The notes: a model not told the origin generated them from the letters alone. DNA of 37,948 bases from Streptomyces sp. NRRL B-1347 (GCF_000720325.1 NZ_JOJM01000099.1:1-37948); one strand, 5' to 3'. Numbered from the stretch's first letter, positions 8,901 through 16,500 are shown. Program-made: numbers and translations.

Positions 8901-9833
8901 TCAGGCCCGGGCCCCCGCGGGGAGGAAGCCGGTGATGCGGGTGCGCAGGGAGGCCGGGTCCAGGCCATGGGCCTGGAGGTGGTCGGCCTGGCGGCCGTAG
9001 CGGCGCAGCTCCGCGCGGCCGACGCCGAGGCCGAGCACCCGGTGCGGCACGTCGACGAGCGCGTCGTTCGCGGCGGCCGTGGACGTCCCGGCGAGGTACG
9101 GCTCGACGAGGACGACGTCGGCCGATGCGCCCGCCCCGACGGCCCGCCGCAGCGCGTCCGCGTCGAAGGGCCGCACCGTCGTCGCGTACAGGACGGTGAC
9201 GTCGAGGCCCTCCGTCGCCGCAAGGACGTGGTCGAGCATCGGGCCGACGGCGACGACCACGCCCCCGAGCCCCTCCCGCACGGTGAGGAAGCGCTTGCCG
9301 TCCACGGGCATCGGCGCCGCGTTGGACTGCACGGACAGGCGTACGTAGGCCTTGTCGTCCACGGGCACCGCCCCGGCCCCCGTGCCCACGGCGTGCCGCA
9401 GGAGGGTCTCGGCCTCGTCCGGGTGGCCCGGGACGTGCACGGCCCAGCCGTCCAGGGTGTCGAGGACCCCGACGTCGCCCGGCGCCATGTGCGTGAAGCC
9501 GCCCTCGGGCCAGTCGAACGACGCCGCCGCGCTGACGAGCACCCCGCCCACGCCCTGGTGTCCGAAGTCGAGCTTGATCTGCTCGAAGGGCCGCTCCACG
9601 AGGAAGCTCGCGAAGGTGTGCACGACGGGCCTCAGGCCCGCGAGGGCCAGGCCCGCCCCGGCGCCGACCAGCAGCTGCTCGCGGATGCCGACGTTGATCA
9701 CCCGGTCCGGGTGCGCGCGCATCGCCTCCTTGAAGGCGTCCACGCCGATCTCGGCGAGGACGACGGCGACGCGCGGATCCTCGTCGAGCAGCCGCGTCAT
9801 GACGGGGGCGAAACGGTCACGCATGGTGTCCAT
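8901..9833 (-). CDS. Transketolase, C-terminal (pyrimidine and transketolase_C) subunit
   Basis: 310 residues. The central pyrimidine-binding region is recognisable, with VVLAEIGVDAF, NVGIREQLLVGAGAGLALAG (conserved IxE glutamate) and HTFASFLVERPFEQIK. The C-terminal domain follows (VVVAVGPMLDHVLAATEG, VLVEPYLAGTST). It is the second half of a split transketolase, a layout known in archaea and many bacteria; the first half is the next gene upstream, 52 bp away on the same strand. Together they should transfer two-carbon units between ketoses and aldoses using thiamine diphosphate. The real donor may be specialised, since split enzymes often serve accessory sugar pathways. Confidence 0.9.
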   Translation of the reverse strand: MDTMRDRFAPVMTRLLDEDPRVAVVLAEIGVDAFKEAMRAHPDRVINVGIREQLLVGAGAGLALAGLRPVVHTFASFLVERPFEQIKLDFGHQGVGGVLVSAAASFDWPEGGFTHMAPGDVGVLDTLDGWAVHVPGHPDEAETLLRHAVGTGAGAVPVDDKAYVRLSVQSNAAPMPVDGKRFLTVREGLGGVVVAVGPMLDHVLAATEGLDVTVLYATTVRPFDADALRRAVGAGASADVVLVEPYLAGTSTAAANDALVDVPHRVLGLGVGRAELRRYGRQADHLQAHGLDPASLRTRITGFLPAGARA

Positions 9834-9885
9834 GGGGGAGAAGTCCTTCCAAGATGGTGCGGGTGCGGGGCGGGTGCGCGGCAGG

Positions 9886-10608
9886 TCAGGCGGACTCGGG
9901 CTCGCCCGCGAACTCCTTGGGCTCCACGCGGGCCACGACCGCGTGCGGGCGCCCGGGGTGCGGCGCGGTGAAGGCCGCGTACAGGGCGTCGTGGTCCCGG
10001 CCGTCGACGGTCAGGGCGGACCAGCCCGCGGCCTCGAAGCGGGCGGCGATGCCACCGGGGCGCGCGTAGGTGGCGGAGGCGTTGTCGATCACCAGGGTGT
10101 GCAGCCGCTCCAGGCCCGCGGGCCCGGCGTAGGCGATGGCCTCGTGGTTGCTGCCCTCGTCCAGCTCGGCGTCGCCGACGAGCACCCATACGTGCGGGTC
10201 GGTGAGCCCGCGGGCCGTGAGGCCGAGGGCGGTGCCGACCGCGAGGGGCAGGCCGTGCCCGAGCGAGCCGCTGCCGATCTCGGCGCCCGGCACGAGCAGC
10301 CGGTCCGGGTGGTGCCCGAGCGGCGATTCGTACGACCCGAAGCCCTCCAGCCAGTCCACGGGGAGGAAGCCCTTGGCGGCGAGGACCGCGTAGTAGGCCA
10401 TCGGCCCGTGCCCCTTGGACAGCAGGAACCGGTCGCGCTCCGGATCGTCCACGCGCTCGGGTGTGACCCGCAGCACACGGTCGTAGAGGACCCAGAGCGC
10501 GTCGAGCGTGGACGTCGCCGCGGGACCGTGCTTCTCGTCGCCCGTCATCAGGGCCATCAGGCCGGGCAGGTCCGCGTACGTGAGGGTGCGTGCCGTTGTG
10601 GTCGTCAT
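9886..10608 (-). CDS. Transketolase, N-terminal (thiamine diphosphate-binding) subunit
   Basis: 240 residues. Contains FLLSKGHGPMAYYAVLAAKG, GSGSLGHGLPLAVGTALG and the thiamine diphosphate/metal motif GDAELDEGSNHEA, with the closing asparagine in VIDNASATYARP. It pairs with the downstream C-terminal subunit to form one active enzyme. The ATG at 10608 lies only about 8 bp past the -10 box of a MerR-type promoter (10616-10646), so the message is probably leaderless or nearly so; no Shine-Dalgarno can be placed. This promoter type implies induction by a redox- or metal-type MerR activator that is not encoded nearby. Confidence 0.9.
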   Translation of the reverse strand: MTTTTARTLTYADLPGLMALMTGDEKHGPAATSTLDALWVLYDRVLRVTPERVDDPERDRFLLSKGHGPMAYYAVLAAKGFLPVDWLEGFGSYESPLGHHPDRLLVPGAEIGSGSLGHGLPLAVGTALGLTARGLTDPHVWVLVGDAELDEGSNHEAIAYAGPAGLERLHTLVIDNASATYARPGGIAARFEAAGWSALTVDGRDHDALYAAFTAPHPGRPHAVVARVEPKEFAGEPESA

Positions 10609-10615
10609 GCCGACG

Positions 10616-10646
10616 AGCCTGCAACCTCAAGCGCTGTTGAGGTCAA
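10616..10646 (-). promoter_or_regulatory. MerR/SoxR-type promoter with 19-bp spacer for the split transketolase
   Basis: On the minus strand TTGACC (10646-10641) is the -35 and CAGGCT (10621-10616) the -10, separated by 19 bp. The spacer region carries a dyad, ACCTCAA-N6-TTGAGGT (10624-10643). An overlong spacer filled by a dyad is the hallmark of MerR-family activated promoters, and CCTCAA...TTGAGG resembles SoxR boxes. The predicted transcript starts at or next to the ATG. Confidence 0.65.
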
Positions 10647-10733
10647 GGGGGAAAGGTGGGAGCGATCACCGGCCGGAGTGCGGTATGGTTTCGGTGCGCG
10701 TTCGGCCAGGGGAAAGCCCAGGTCAGCGGGTAA

Positions 10734-10807
<74 letters not shown>

Positions 10808-10831
10808 CAGTAATGTCGGTGAAAGCCGTGG

Positions 10832-10861
10832 AAAGAGGCCGTCCGTGAGGGCGGCCTCTTT
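10832..10861 (+). terminator. Terminator after tRNA-Pro
   Basis: A 13-bp stem (10832-10844 with 10849-10861, one G-T pair) with a GTGA tetraloop, flanked by A-rich and T-rich ends (AAAGAGG ... CCTCTTTCT). A classic intrinsic terminator 25 bp after the tRNA. Confidence 0.85.
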
Positions 10862-10892
10862 CTGTTGCCCTGAGGGCGGTGGGAGGGAGGCA

Positions 10893-10916
10893 CGCCCCGG
10901 GTGTCGGCCCGGGGCG
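10893..10916 (-). terminator. Possible terminator after the VOC gene
   Basis: A 9-bp G+C stem (10893-10901 with 10908-10916) and a 6-base loop lie 70 bp beyond the VOC stop codon. It would serve the minus-strand VOC gene. Confidence 0.45.
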
Positions 10917-10985
10917 CCGGGCTCTGGGGCGCGGCCACGTCCAAGGTCAGCGGGTGCGCGCCCGCGGCGCCCGGGGCGGTGCGCG

Positions 10986-11786
10986 TCACGTCAGCTTCGG
11001 CATCTCGCCCTCCGTCGTCGCCAGGTCGATCACGGAGAACGCGGCGCCCTGCGGATCGGCCACCGTCGCGAAGCGGCCGAACGGCGAGGACATCGGGCCG
11101 AAGTACAGCCGGCCGCCGCTGCGCTTCACCAGCTCCACGGCCGCGTCGCAGTCGTCGACGCCGAAGTACACGTTCACGTGCGGCGGCACATCGGCCGGCG
11201 CCTCCGGGGGCATCTTCATGCGCCCCACCACCGGCTGGCCGCCGAGCTCCCACACGTGGAAGTCGACGTGCTCGTCCTCCATGCGCTTGACCTCGAAGGG
11301 GAACACGGCGGTGAAGAACGCGTCCGCCTTCTCCGCCTCCCGTGTGGTGACCTCCGCCCAGCAGAACGCGCCCGGGGCGCCCGTGAGTTCGAAGCCCCGG
11401 TGGGTGTCCGGCTGCCAGGCGCTGAAGTACACGCCGCTCGGGTCCTGCGCCGTGGTCATGGTGCCGAAGTCGCCGACGGGCATCGGCTCCATCAGGAGGC
11501 TGCCGCCGTTGTCGCGGATCCTGCCGGCGGTGACGGCGATGTCCGGCGTCTCGAAGTACAGGTTCCAGGCGGGCGGCTGCCCGGCCGCGTCCGGCATCTG
11601 CGGCATCACCGCCGCGACGGCCTTGCCGTCCTTGGACGCCTGCGTGTAGCCGCCGAACTCGGCCGACCCCTCCGCGAAGGTCCAGCCGAACAGCTCGCCG
11701 TAGAAGTCCTTGGCCGCCCCGATGTCGGGGAACATGGCGTCCGCCCAACAAGGCGTGCCCTCGGGGTTCTCAGGGTTCGTGGACAT
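10986..11786 (-). CDS. Two-domain VOC (glyoxalase/bleomycin-resistance fold) protein
   Basis: 266 residues made of two related vicinal-oxygen-chelate modules, about 1-130 and 140-266. Each starts with a WADAMFPDIGAAKDFYGELFGW-like unit; the second copy reads CWAEVTTREAEKADAFFTAVFPF. Each ends with a DPSG/DPQGA turn. This matches the Cfp30B-like tandem VOC proteins common in actinobacteria, often annotated as putative hydroxylases or glyoxalase-like. No specific reaction can be assigned. It is transcribed divergently from the RHH regulator, with the start codons about 200 bp apart. A conventional promoter is visible at 11877-11906. Confidence 0.85.
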   Translation of the reverse strand: MSTNPENPEGTPCWADAMFPDIGAAKDFYGELFGWTFAEGSAEFGGYTQASKDGKAVAAVMPQMPDAAGQPPAWNLYFETPDIAVTAGRIRDNGGSLLMEPMPVGDFGTMTTAQDPSGVYFSAWQPDTHRGFELTGAPGAFCWAEVTTREAEKADAFFTAVFPFEVKRMEDEHVDFHVWELGGQPVVGRMKMPPEAPADVPPHVNVYFGVDDCDAAVELVKRSGGRLYFGPMSSPFGRFATVADPQGAAFSVIDLATTEGEMPKLT

Positions 11787-11876
11787 GGTGCTACGACCTC
11801 CCGCCCCCCTGGGATGGGACAGCGCGCTCCGGGCGCGAGGTCCGGCGCCCCCGCGGCAGGGGTCGCGCTCCCTTCC

Positions 11877-11906
11877 ACGCTAGGCCCAGGAGCGACAACC
11901 GGCCAA
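11877..11906 (-). promoter_or_regulatory. Promoter for the VOC gene
   Basis: On the minus strand TTGGCC (11906-11901) and TAGCGT (11882-11877) are separated by 18 bp. The leader to the ATG at 11786 is about 85 bases. Confidence 0.45.
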
Positions 11907-11957
11907 CGGCCGGAACGCCGCCGCCCCCGCGGGTGCAATGAATCGAAAGCTTGCGCG

Positions 11958-11987
11958 TGGTGCCACAATGGTGCGACGATGGCGCCA
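11958..11987 (+). promoter_or_regulatory. Triple octamer operator at the start of the RHH regulator gene
   Basis: Three octamers lie in tandem at exact 11-bp steps: TGGTGCCA (11958-11965), TGGTGCGA (11969-11976) and TGGCGCCA (11980-11987). The last base of the third is the A of the start codon. A candidate promoter (TTGCGC at 11951-11956, GACGAT at 11975-11980, 18-bp spacer) is buried in the array, which predicts autorepression and a nearly leaderless message. The same arrangement recurs at 26203-26232. Confidence 0.65.
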
Positions 11988-12547
11988 TGGAACTCACGCG
12001 GTACGTCGACAATCTGCGGCAGGAGCTCGCCGCAGCGGTCGATTCGGGCGACGAGGAGACGCGCGACCTCGCCGGACGCCTGGTCGCGCCGCTGGGTTCC
12101 GCCGTACGGCTCACGCTGCTCGATGCCTTGTCGGCGGCCGTGGACGAGATCACCCGCGACATGGCGCCGGGGTCCGTCGAGGTCCGTCTGCGCGGGCTCG
12201 ATCCGACCTTCGTGGTCACGTTGCCCCCGCAGGACCGTTCCTTCGGTGACGAGGGCGACCGGGACCACGACCGTGGGTCCACGGGCGTGGCGCCATCCTT
12301 GGTGTCACTGGCGCCATTAATGGCCAACGGGGACGAGGGTGCGACATCCCGCATCAACTTCCGGCCGCCCGAGCACCTCAAGGCGCGGATCGAGGAGGCG
12401 GCGGGCCGCGAGCAGCTGTCGGTCAACGCCTGGCTGGTCCGGGCGGTGTCCGCGACGCTCGACGACGACCGCGGCCGTCGCGTGGACCAGCGCGCCGCAC
12501 AGGGCGCTCCGGCGGGCGCCCAGCGCTACACGGGCTGGGTGAACTGA
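11987..12547 (+). CDS. Ribbon-helix-helix (HicB/Arc-like) regulator with a TTA codon
   Basis: 186 residues. The N-terminal half starts MELTRYVDNLRQELAAAVD and is an alpha/beta domain of the type found in Streptomyces proteins annotated as HicB-family antitoxin. The C-terminal part (about 121-160, SRINFRPPEHLKARIEEAA then QLSVNAWLVRAVSATL) is a clear ribbon-helix-helix DNA-binding domain: one beta strand and two helices. No toxin gene adjoins it, so it is more likely a stand-alone repressor than half of a toxin-antitoxin pair. Leu111 is encoded by TTA (12317-12319), implying dependence on the bldA tRNA. The ATG overlaps the octamer operator. Related operators elsewhere in the window suggest it regulates several genes. 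An ATG at 11951 is possible, but the conserved N-terminus starts at 11987. Confidence 0.82.
   Translation: MELTRYVDNLRQELAAAVDSGDEETRDLAGRLVAPLGSAVRLTLLDALSAAVDEITRDMAPGSVEVRLRGLDPTFVVTLPPQDRSFGDEGDRDHDRGSTGVAPSLVSLAPLMANGDEGATSRINFRPPEHLKARIEEAAGREQLSVNAWLVRAVSATLDDDRGRRVDQRAAQGAPAGAQRYTGWVN
12288..12316. promoter_or_regulatory. Octamer group inside the RHH regulator gene
   Basis: TGGCGCCA at 12288-12295 and 12309-12316, with TGGTGTCA at 12300-12307 between. The two exact octamers are 21 bp apart, as are the pair at 26629 and 26650. They fall within codons, so chance cannot be excluded; an intragenic operator or roadblock site is possible. Confidence 0.35.
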
Positions 12548-13093
12548 GCCGGTGACCCGCGGCCCGGCGGCACCGTGTCCGGTGCGATTCCGCCATGGGC
12601 CGCGCCCCTAGAAGCTTCGGCCCGCTGTGCTGCCGTGCAGCGGACCGATCCAGCGGCCCTGGAGACCGACCTCCCCCGGCGGTTTCCAGGGCCGCACCCT
12701 TCCGGCGTGTGCCGGAGATCTGATTATGCACGCTGTTCCTGTGAACTCGACCGTGCTGCCCACTTGTTGAGAAATCGGTCAGGCTTCTCGCGGTACCGCT
12801 GAGTGGCTTAATCGGATACCGCCGACACCTCGCTCCAATTCCGGACGAACGAACCCCTGGGTGAATGGGGTGCGTACGCATGGACTCCGCTCCGAGGCAT
12901 ATCCATTGAAGCGCCGTCATATGCGCGTCATTTGGCCATGGTGCAGCGCGTGGTGTACGCATATGCCGCGGACGACGGCAGCACATTGCGTTGCGGAACA
13001 GGGCGGCAGAAGGGCATCGCTGTCGACGCAGGCGTGGCGAAATTCCGCTTAACGAATGGGAACGCGCAGGCAGTTGGTGGACCGCTGGGGGGA
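12548..13093. other. Intergenic region with unusual, less G+C-rich composition
   Basis: About 545 bp between the RHH gene and the end of the transposase-like gene. I see no convincing gene: open frames here lack the third-position G/C bias of their neighbours. It contains a perfect 11-bp inverted repeat (12653-12663 with 12685-12695, 21-base spacer) that may end the RHH transcript. From about 12720 to 13060 the sequence is noticeably richer in A and T than the rest of the window, as in horizontally acquired or decayed DNA. Confidence 0.5.
12653..12695 (+). terminator. Inverted repeat, possible terminator of the RHH gene
   Basis: Perfect 11-bp arms (GCGGCCCTGGA and its complement) with a 21-base spacer, about 105 bp after the RHH stop codon. 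The long spacer makes it weaker than a typical terminator. Confidence 0.4.
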
Positions 13094-13106
13094 CTAGCGG
13101 TCCGCC
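13076..13106 (-). terminator. Hairpin overlapping the stop of the transposase-like gene
   Basis: An 8-bp perfect core stem (13079-13086 with 13096-13103), extendable to 11 pairs with one G-T, and a 9-base loop. The TAG of the minus-strand gene (13096-13094) lies in the loop and arm. Confidence 0.5.
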
Positions 13107-14335
13107 AGGTGCAGCCGTTCCCTGGTGTGATGCGGCACGGGCGCGGGGCAGCACGGAAGGTGCCGCGGAGCGGGCCGGTGCGTCAGCCGCTGATACGTGT
13201 ACGCGGCCGAGACGAGCGTCATGTGGTGGTACCAGCCGGGGAAGGAGCGGCCCTCGAAGTCGAGGAGCCCGAAGTGCCGCTCCATGCCCGCGACGGCCGC
13301 GGTGGTGCCGTGACGACGGGTGGCCAGTGAGGCAACGTTGTCGAGACGGCGATGCGTGAGGCTGGTCAGCCACATGACTCCCTGACTGCCGTCCGGGAGC
13401 ACCTCGGTGAAGAGCCGGTAGGGGTACTCCGGCGTGGCCCCGGCCCGCGCTCCGGGCAGGCGTACCAGGATCGACTGGACGCGCAGCTCCTGCTGGCGCC
13501 CGTCCGCGGCCGTGACCAGGACGGTCTCGGTGTTGCCCTGGGAGACATGGGCCCGGGCGCTGACCGGATCCGGTCCGTTCGGGGTGCGCTCGCCGACGGG
13601 CAGGACCTTCTGGTGCTGGGGGACGGCGACGACGAAGTCGCGGGCGCGCTGGCTGAGTCCGCGGAGGAAGAGCCCGGCGTCGGGGTCGTCGCTCATGTCG
13701 GCGACGACCGGCGCGGCCGTCGGCTCGGTCCTGGCCTCCAGGGTGTCGACCAGGTCCAGGGCCTGCGCCCACAGCGGACGGTGGGACACCTCGTCGGGGA
13801 TGCGCGCGCGGCGGCGCAGCTGCGGGTCCTGCGTCCAGGGCGCGGGCAGCAGCAGCCGCCAGTCGACCGGGACCTGCAGCGCGCCGATGCAGAGGAACGC
13901 CCCGAGGCCCAGCTGGCAGTTGAGGGTGCGGCCCGTGCCCGGGTCGAAGTAGCGGTGCACACCGACGGAGCGGTCGCCGCGCTTGGGCAGCACCGCGCGG
14001 CCGATCGCCCAGGTGGCAGCGGGTCCGTGACGCTCGGCCCAGCGGGTGAGCTCGTGCATGACCGGGTCCCAGTCCCACGGGCTGAGGCTCACGAACTGAC
14101 GCAGGGACTGCACCGCGGTGGGGGAGGCGGAGACGGCTCCGGCGAGGCGGCGCACCGACTTCTTGCCGGGGGTGATGAGCAGGCCCGCCAGATAGGCGCC
14201 GGCCCAGCGGCGCTGGTCCGCGCGGCGCAGATTCTGGAAGACCTGGTCGGTGAAGTCGCTGAAAGGTGACGCGAGATGGGGGTCGGGTACCTCGCTGACC
14301 GGAGTCGATGTTGGCAATGCGCAGGGCACAACCAT
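13094..14335 (-). CDS. IS701-family-like DDE transposase, apparently without an IS
   Basis: 413 residues from ATG 14335, preceded by GGGAGGGA. The sequence resembles IS701-type transposases: an N-terminal region with RRWAGAYLAGLLITPGKKSVRRLAG and SLRQFVSLSPWDWDPVMHEL, then the catalytic-core block RSVGVHRYFDPGTGRTLNCQLGLGAFL, a central VVADMSDDPDAGLFLRGL, and a C-terminal block with VAGMERHFGLLDFEGRSFPGWYHHMTLVSAAY. I find no terminal inverted repeats or target duplication flanking it. Single IS701-like genes without ends are common in Streptomyces and may be domesticated. The nearby compositional shift fits past transfer. Upstream in-frame extension to 14587 is possible but lacks conserved sequence. 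Confidence 0.75.
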   Translation of the reverse strand: MVVPCALPTSTPVSEVPDPHLASPFSDFTDQVFQNLRRADQRRWAGAYLAGLLITPGKKSVRRLAGAVSASPTAVQSLRQFVSLSPWDWDPVMHELTRWAERHGPAATWAIGRAVLPKRGDRSVGVHRYFDPGTGRTLNCQLGLGAFLCIGALQVPVDWRLLLPAPWTQDPQLRRRARIPDEVSHRPLWAQALDLVDTLEARTEPTAAPVVADMSDDPDAGLFLRGLSQRARDFVVAVPQHQKVLPVGERTPNGPDPVSARAHVSQGNTETVLVTAADGRQQELRVQSILVRLPGARAGATPEYPYRLFTEVLPDGSQGVMWLTSLTHRRLDNVASLATRRHGTTAAVAGMERHFGLLDFEGRSFPGWYHHMTLVSAAYTYQRLTHRPAPRHLPCCPAPVPHHTRERLHLADR

Positions 14336-14785
14336 GCTGCAATCCCTCCCGGACGTCCCTGAGCGGCGGCTGCCGAGCGTTGAGTCTAGGATCCGAGAGC
14401 GCCGCGCACCATCTTGCTGCGGGCGTGACAGATGTGACAACCACGGCTGCAAATTGGGGCGTAGAGCCCTCTTCGGGGCACTCGGCGCGACGGCGGACCG
14501 CCCGCGTCCGGGCCCTCGGACGCGGAGTTGTGCGGCCTTCGGCCGCCTCGGCCACAAGCCGGGCGGAACGAGGCGGGCCGATTCCACTCCCTCGGCCCCT
14601 CCTCGGCCGCCCGGCGGAATTCATGATTCCGACATCGCGCGACCGCTCCCGCGTCTCCGGTGCGAACCGTTCCACCCCTTTCACCTCGCCTGCTGCCGAG
14701 GTGCCCGAACTCCGCTTTCGCCTTCCCGCAGTTGGCATCGGCGGTGGCCGGTGGCGCGCTGGCGCCAGGAAACGCGTTAAGGGCG

Positions 14786-14814
14786 TTAAGGATCCGTATG
14801 GATAGTGCTAGTGT
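14786..14814 (+). promoter_or_regulatory. Candidate promoter in the non-coding stretch
   Basis: TTAAGG (14786-14791) and TAGTGT (14809-14814) are 17 bp apart. The -35 is the end of the second copy of a tandem GCGTTAAGG repeat (14774-14791). No gene lies directly downstream; the next plus-strand gene starts 840 bp away. Confidence 0.45.
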
Positions 14815-15239
14815 TCCCTGACAAGCCCAAGAATCCGCTACAGCGTGCTGGTGGAGAAGTTTCCACACCGTTTGCCATGGCCGAGCCAGCAAACTTGAGG
14901 ACTCGCCCCGTCCTCTCGTGTGCCCCCTTCTCGTATGCAACTGTTTGCCCCCTGGTGGATTTGGCTCAATTCTTGCCTTGACTGGCGGAAGGTAATCGTT
15001 AAAACGGTTCCCGCGAGTGGTGCGGAGAGATCCACGCCACCCATGGCAGGGATAGCGAAGTTGGGCTAGCTTGTTCGAACTTCGAAAAGTCGCGACGAGC
15101 GACGGCCTCTTCCTTGAATCTCCAACAGGTGCCGGGTTCTACTCGGGTAGGCCTTTGGAAGAGACCACTGCGAATCCGGGCCATCGGTACTGACGGGGGA
15201 CACGTCGGTGCAGATCGCACGGAGTGGAGTGGTCCAGGC

Positions 15240-15273
15240 GAACGGGGCGAGTAGTTGAACGGGGCGAGTAGTT
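15240..15273. repeat. Perfect 17-bp tandem duplication
   Basis: GAACGGGGCGAGTAGTT occurs twice head to tail (15240-15256, 15257-15273) with no mismatch, in non-coding DNA. Confidence 0.9.
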
Positions 15274-15656
15274 GATGTACGTATCCGCACACATGCCGAC
15301 TGAATGCCTTCCGCGCAGCCCTGAAGGGCGCGCCGAACGGCCGGACCTGCCCGTGCTCAGCGCCGGAGGCTGCCTCGGCTAGAGGCCGCCTGGCGGCGGG
15401 ATGTGCGCGTGGCCACCCCGACGGGTCCATCCGTGAGTTGACGGAACTTTGACGACCTGATTCGGCGAGCGGCTCGAACGAGCTTTCATCCGGCCGATCG
15501 GCTTGATCGATTGGCAAGCCTGTGCCTCGCGACGCGCGATGGCGACCGATCCCCACGGGATCTTGGACACGGCTGCCAAGCCCGCATGGCTATTTCCCGT
15601 TCGAACGCGGTCCGTTATGCCCGTGTTCGTTCGAAGTTCATTCACATGGAGGCATG

Positions 15657-16343
15657 ATGACGAACCAGGTCAGCGACCTCGAGGGCTCGAAGGTTGTGCT
15701 GTTCCGTAGAAACGCGAATTCCGTCCCGCGGCAGCGCCGAGTGGACGAGCGTCGTGGCCAGGTACTGACGACGAAGGTGGGCCTTCAGATGCCCGCCGGG
15801 CTGACCTTCGAGGACTGGGAGCGGGCCGGACGCCAGCTCTCCGGAATCGTGAATTCCTCCTCTTGGTGGCTGGGAGACTGGCTGGTATACGGCAAGGACC
15901 ACTACACCGACCGCTATCAGCGTGGAATTCGTGCGGCGGGCCTGCAGTACCAGACGCTGCGCAACTACGCATGGGTTTCGCGGCGTTTCGACTTCAGCCG
16001 TCGGCGCGCGGCGCTGAGTTTCCAGCACCATGCCGAACTGGCGTCCCTGCCGGTCGACGAGCAGGAGCTGTGGCTCGACCGCGCGGAGCAGTTGCAGTGG
16101 ACCACCAAGCAGCTGCGCAGCGCGATCCGCATGGCGCGCGAGGACGAGGTGCGCGATGGCACGCCCACCCCTGAGACGATGCGGCGCCTCGCGGTGCCCG
16201 GCAGCCGGCTCCAGTGGTGGCACAAGGCCGCCGAGCAGTCGGGCATCGACTTCGAGCAGTGGGTGCTCGCGACGCTCGACAACGCGGCCGAGCGCGCCCT
16301 GGAGGAGGAAGAGGAGCAGGAGAAGGCCGGCATCAGCGCCTGA
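15657..16343 (+). CDS. LmbU-family transcriptional regulator
   Basis: 228 residues. The central part, VLTTKVGLQMPAGLTFEDWERAG followed by SSWWLGDWLVYGKDHY and LRNYAWVSRRFDF, matches the LmbU/NovE/HrmB family of regulators found in antibiotic clusters. The segment with QYQTLRNYAWVSRRFD is the likely helix-turn-helix region. The C-terminus is acidic (EEEEEQEK). GGAGG at 15648-15652 is 4 nt from ATG 15657; the adjacent ATG 15654 is too close, so 15657 is preferred. Family knowledge: LmbU-type proteins control lincomycin and other antibiotic genes and bind palindromic DNA. Its position beside the piperazate cassette suggests it governs those genes. A very strong hairpin follows. Confidence 0.85.
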   Translation: MTNQVSDLEGSKVVLFRRNANSVPRQRRVDERRGQVLTTKVGLQMPAGLTFEDWERAGRQLSGIVNSSSWWLGDWLVYGKDHYTDRYQRGIRAAGLQYQTLRNYAWVSRRFDFSRRRAALSFQHHAELASLPVDEQELWLDRAEQLQWTTKQLRSAIRMAREDEVRDGTPTPETMRRLAVPGSRLQWWHKAAEQSGIDFEQWVLATLDNAAERALEEEEEQEKAGISA

Positions 16344-16372
16344 TCCCGGGCACCACGCCTGATCCGAAGCAC

Positions 16373-16422
16373 CACATGCGCAGGGCCCGCACCCCGGAAG
16401 GGGTGCGGGCCCTGCGCATGTG
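16373..16422 (+). terminator. 23-bp perfect hairpin after the LmbU-type gene
   Basis: The stem 16373-16395 pairs without mismatch to 16400-16422 around a GGAA tetraloop. It lies between the convergent lmbU-like and ktzT-like genes and should stop transcription from both sides. Confidence 0.85.
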
Positions 16423-16500
16423 TGCCGACGGTACGGGGCCGTGAGGCCCGTGCGTGTGGCGGGCGGCGCCCGTACCGTCGGCCGTTCTGGAGGGGGATCC

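Larger units (their letters stand above)
14336..15656. other. 1.3-kb non-coding stretch upstream of the LmbU-type gene
   Basis: No frame shows sustained coding bias. Contents seen: a tandem 9-bp repeat GCGTTAAGG (14774-14791) merging into a promoter-like pair (14786-14814); another weak promoter-like pair TTGACT/TAAAAC (14978-15005); TTCGAA elements at 15074-15079, 15081-15086, 15600-15605 and 15630-15635, two of them inside GTTCGAAC; a dyad GCTCGAACGAGC (15472-15483); and a perfect 17-bp tandem duplication (15240-15273). The segment could hold a long regulatory leader, a non-coding RNA, or a lost gene. Confidence 0.5.

Noticed and set aside
11987..12547. HicAB toxin-antitoxin module
   Set aside because: No HicA-like or other toxin gene lies on either side; the RHH protein is better explained as a regulator with its own operator.
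14760..14767. TGGCGCCA upstream of the LmbU region
   Set aside because: Only an adjacent partial match at 8 bp, not the 11-bp phase; probably chance.
14877..14981. 34-codon frame starting at the ATG at 14877
   Set aside because: No Shine-Dalgarno at a proper distance, no coding bias and no recognisable peptide features.
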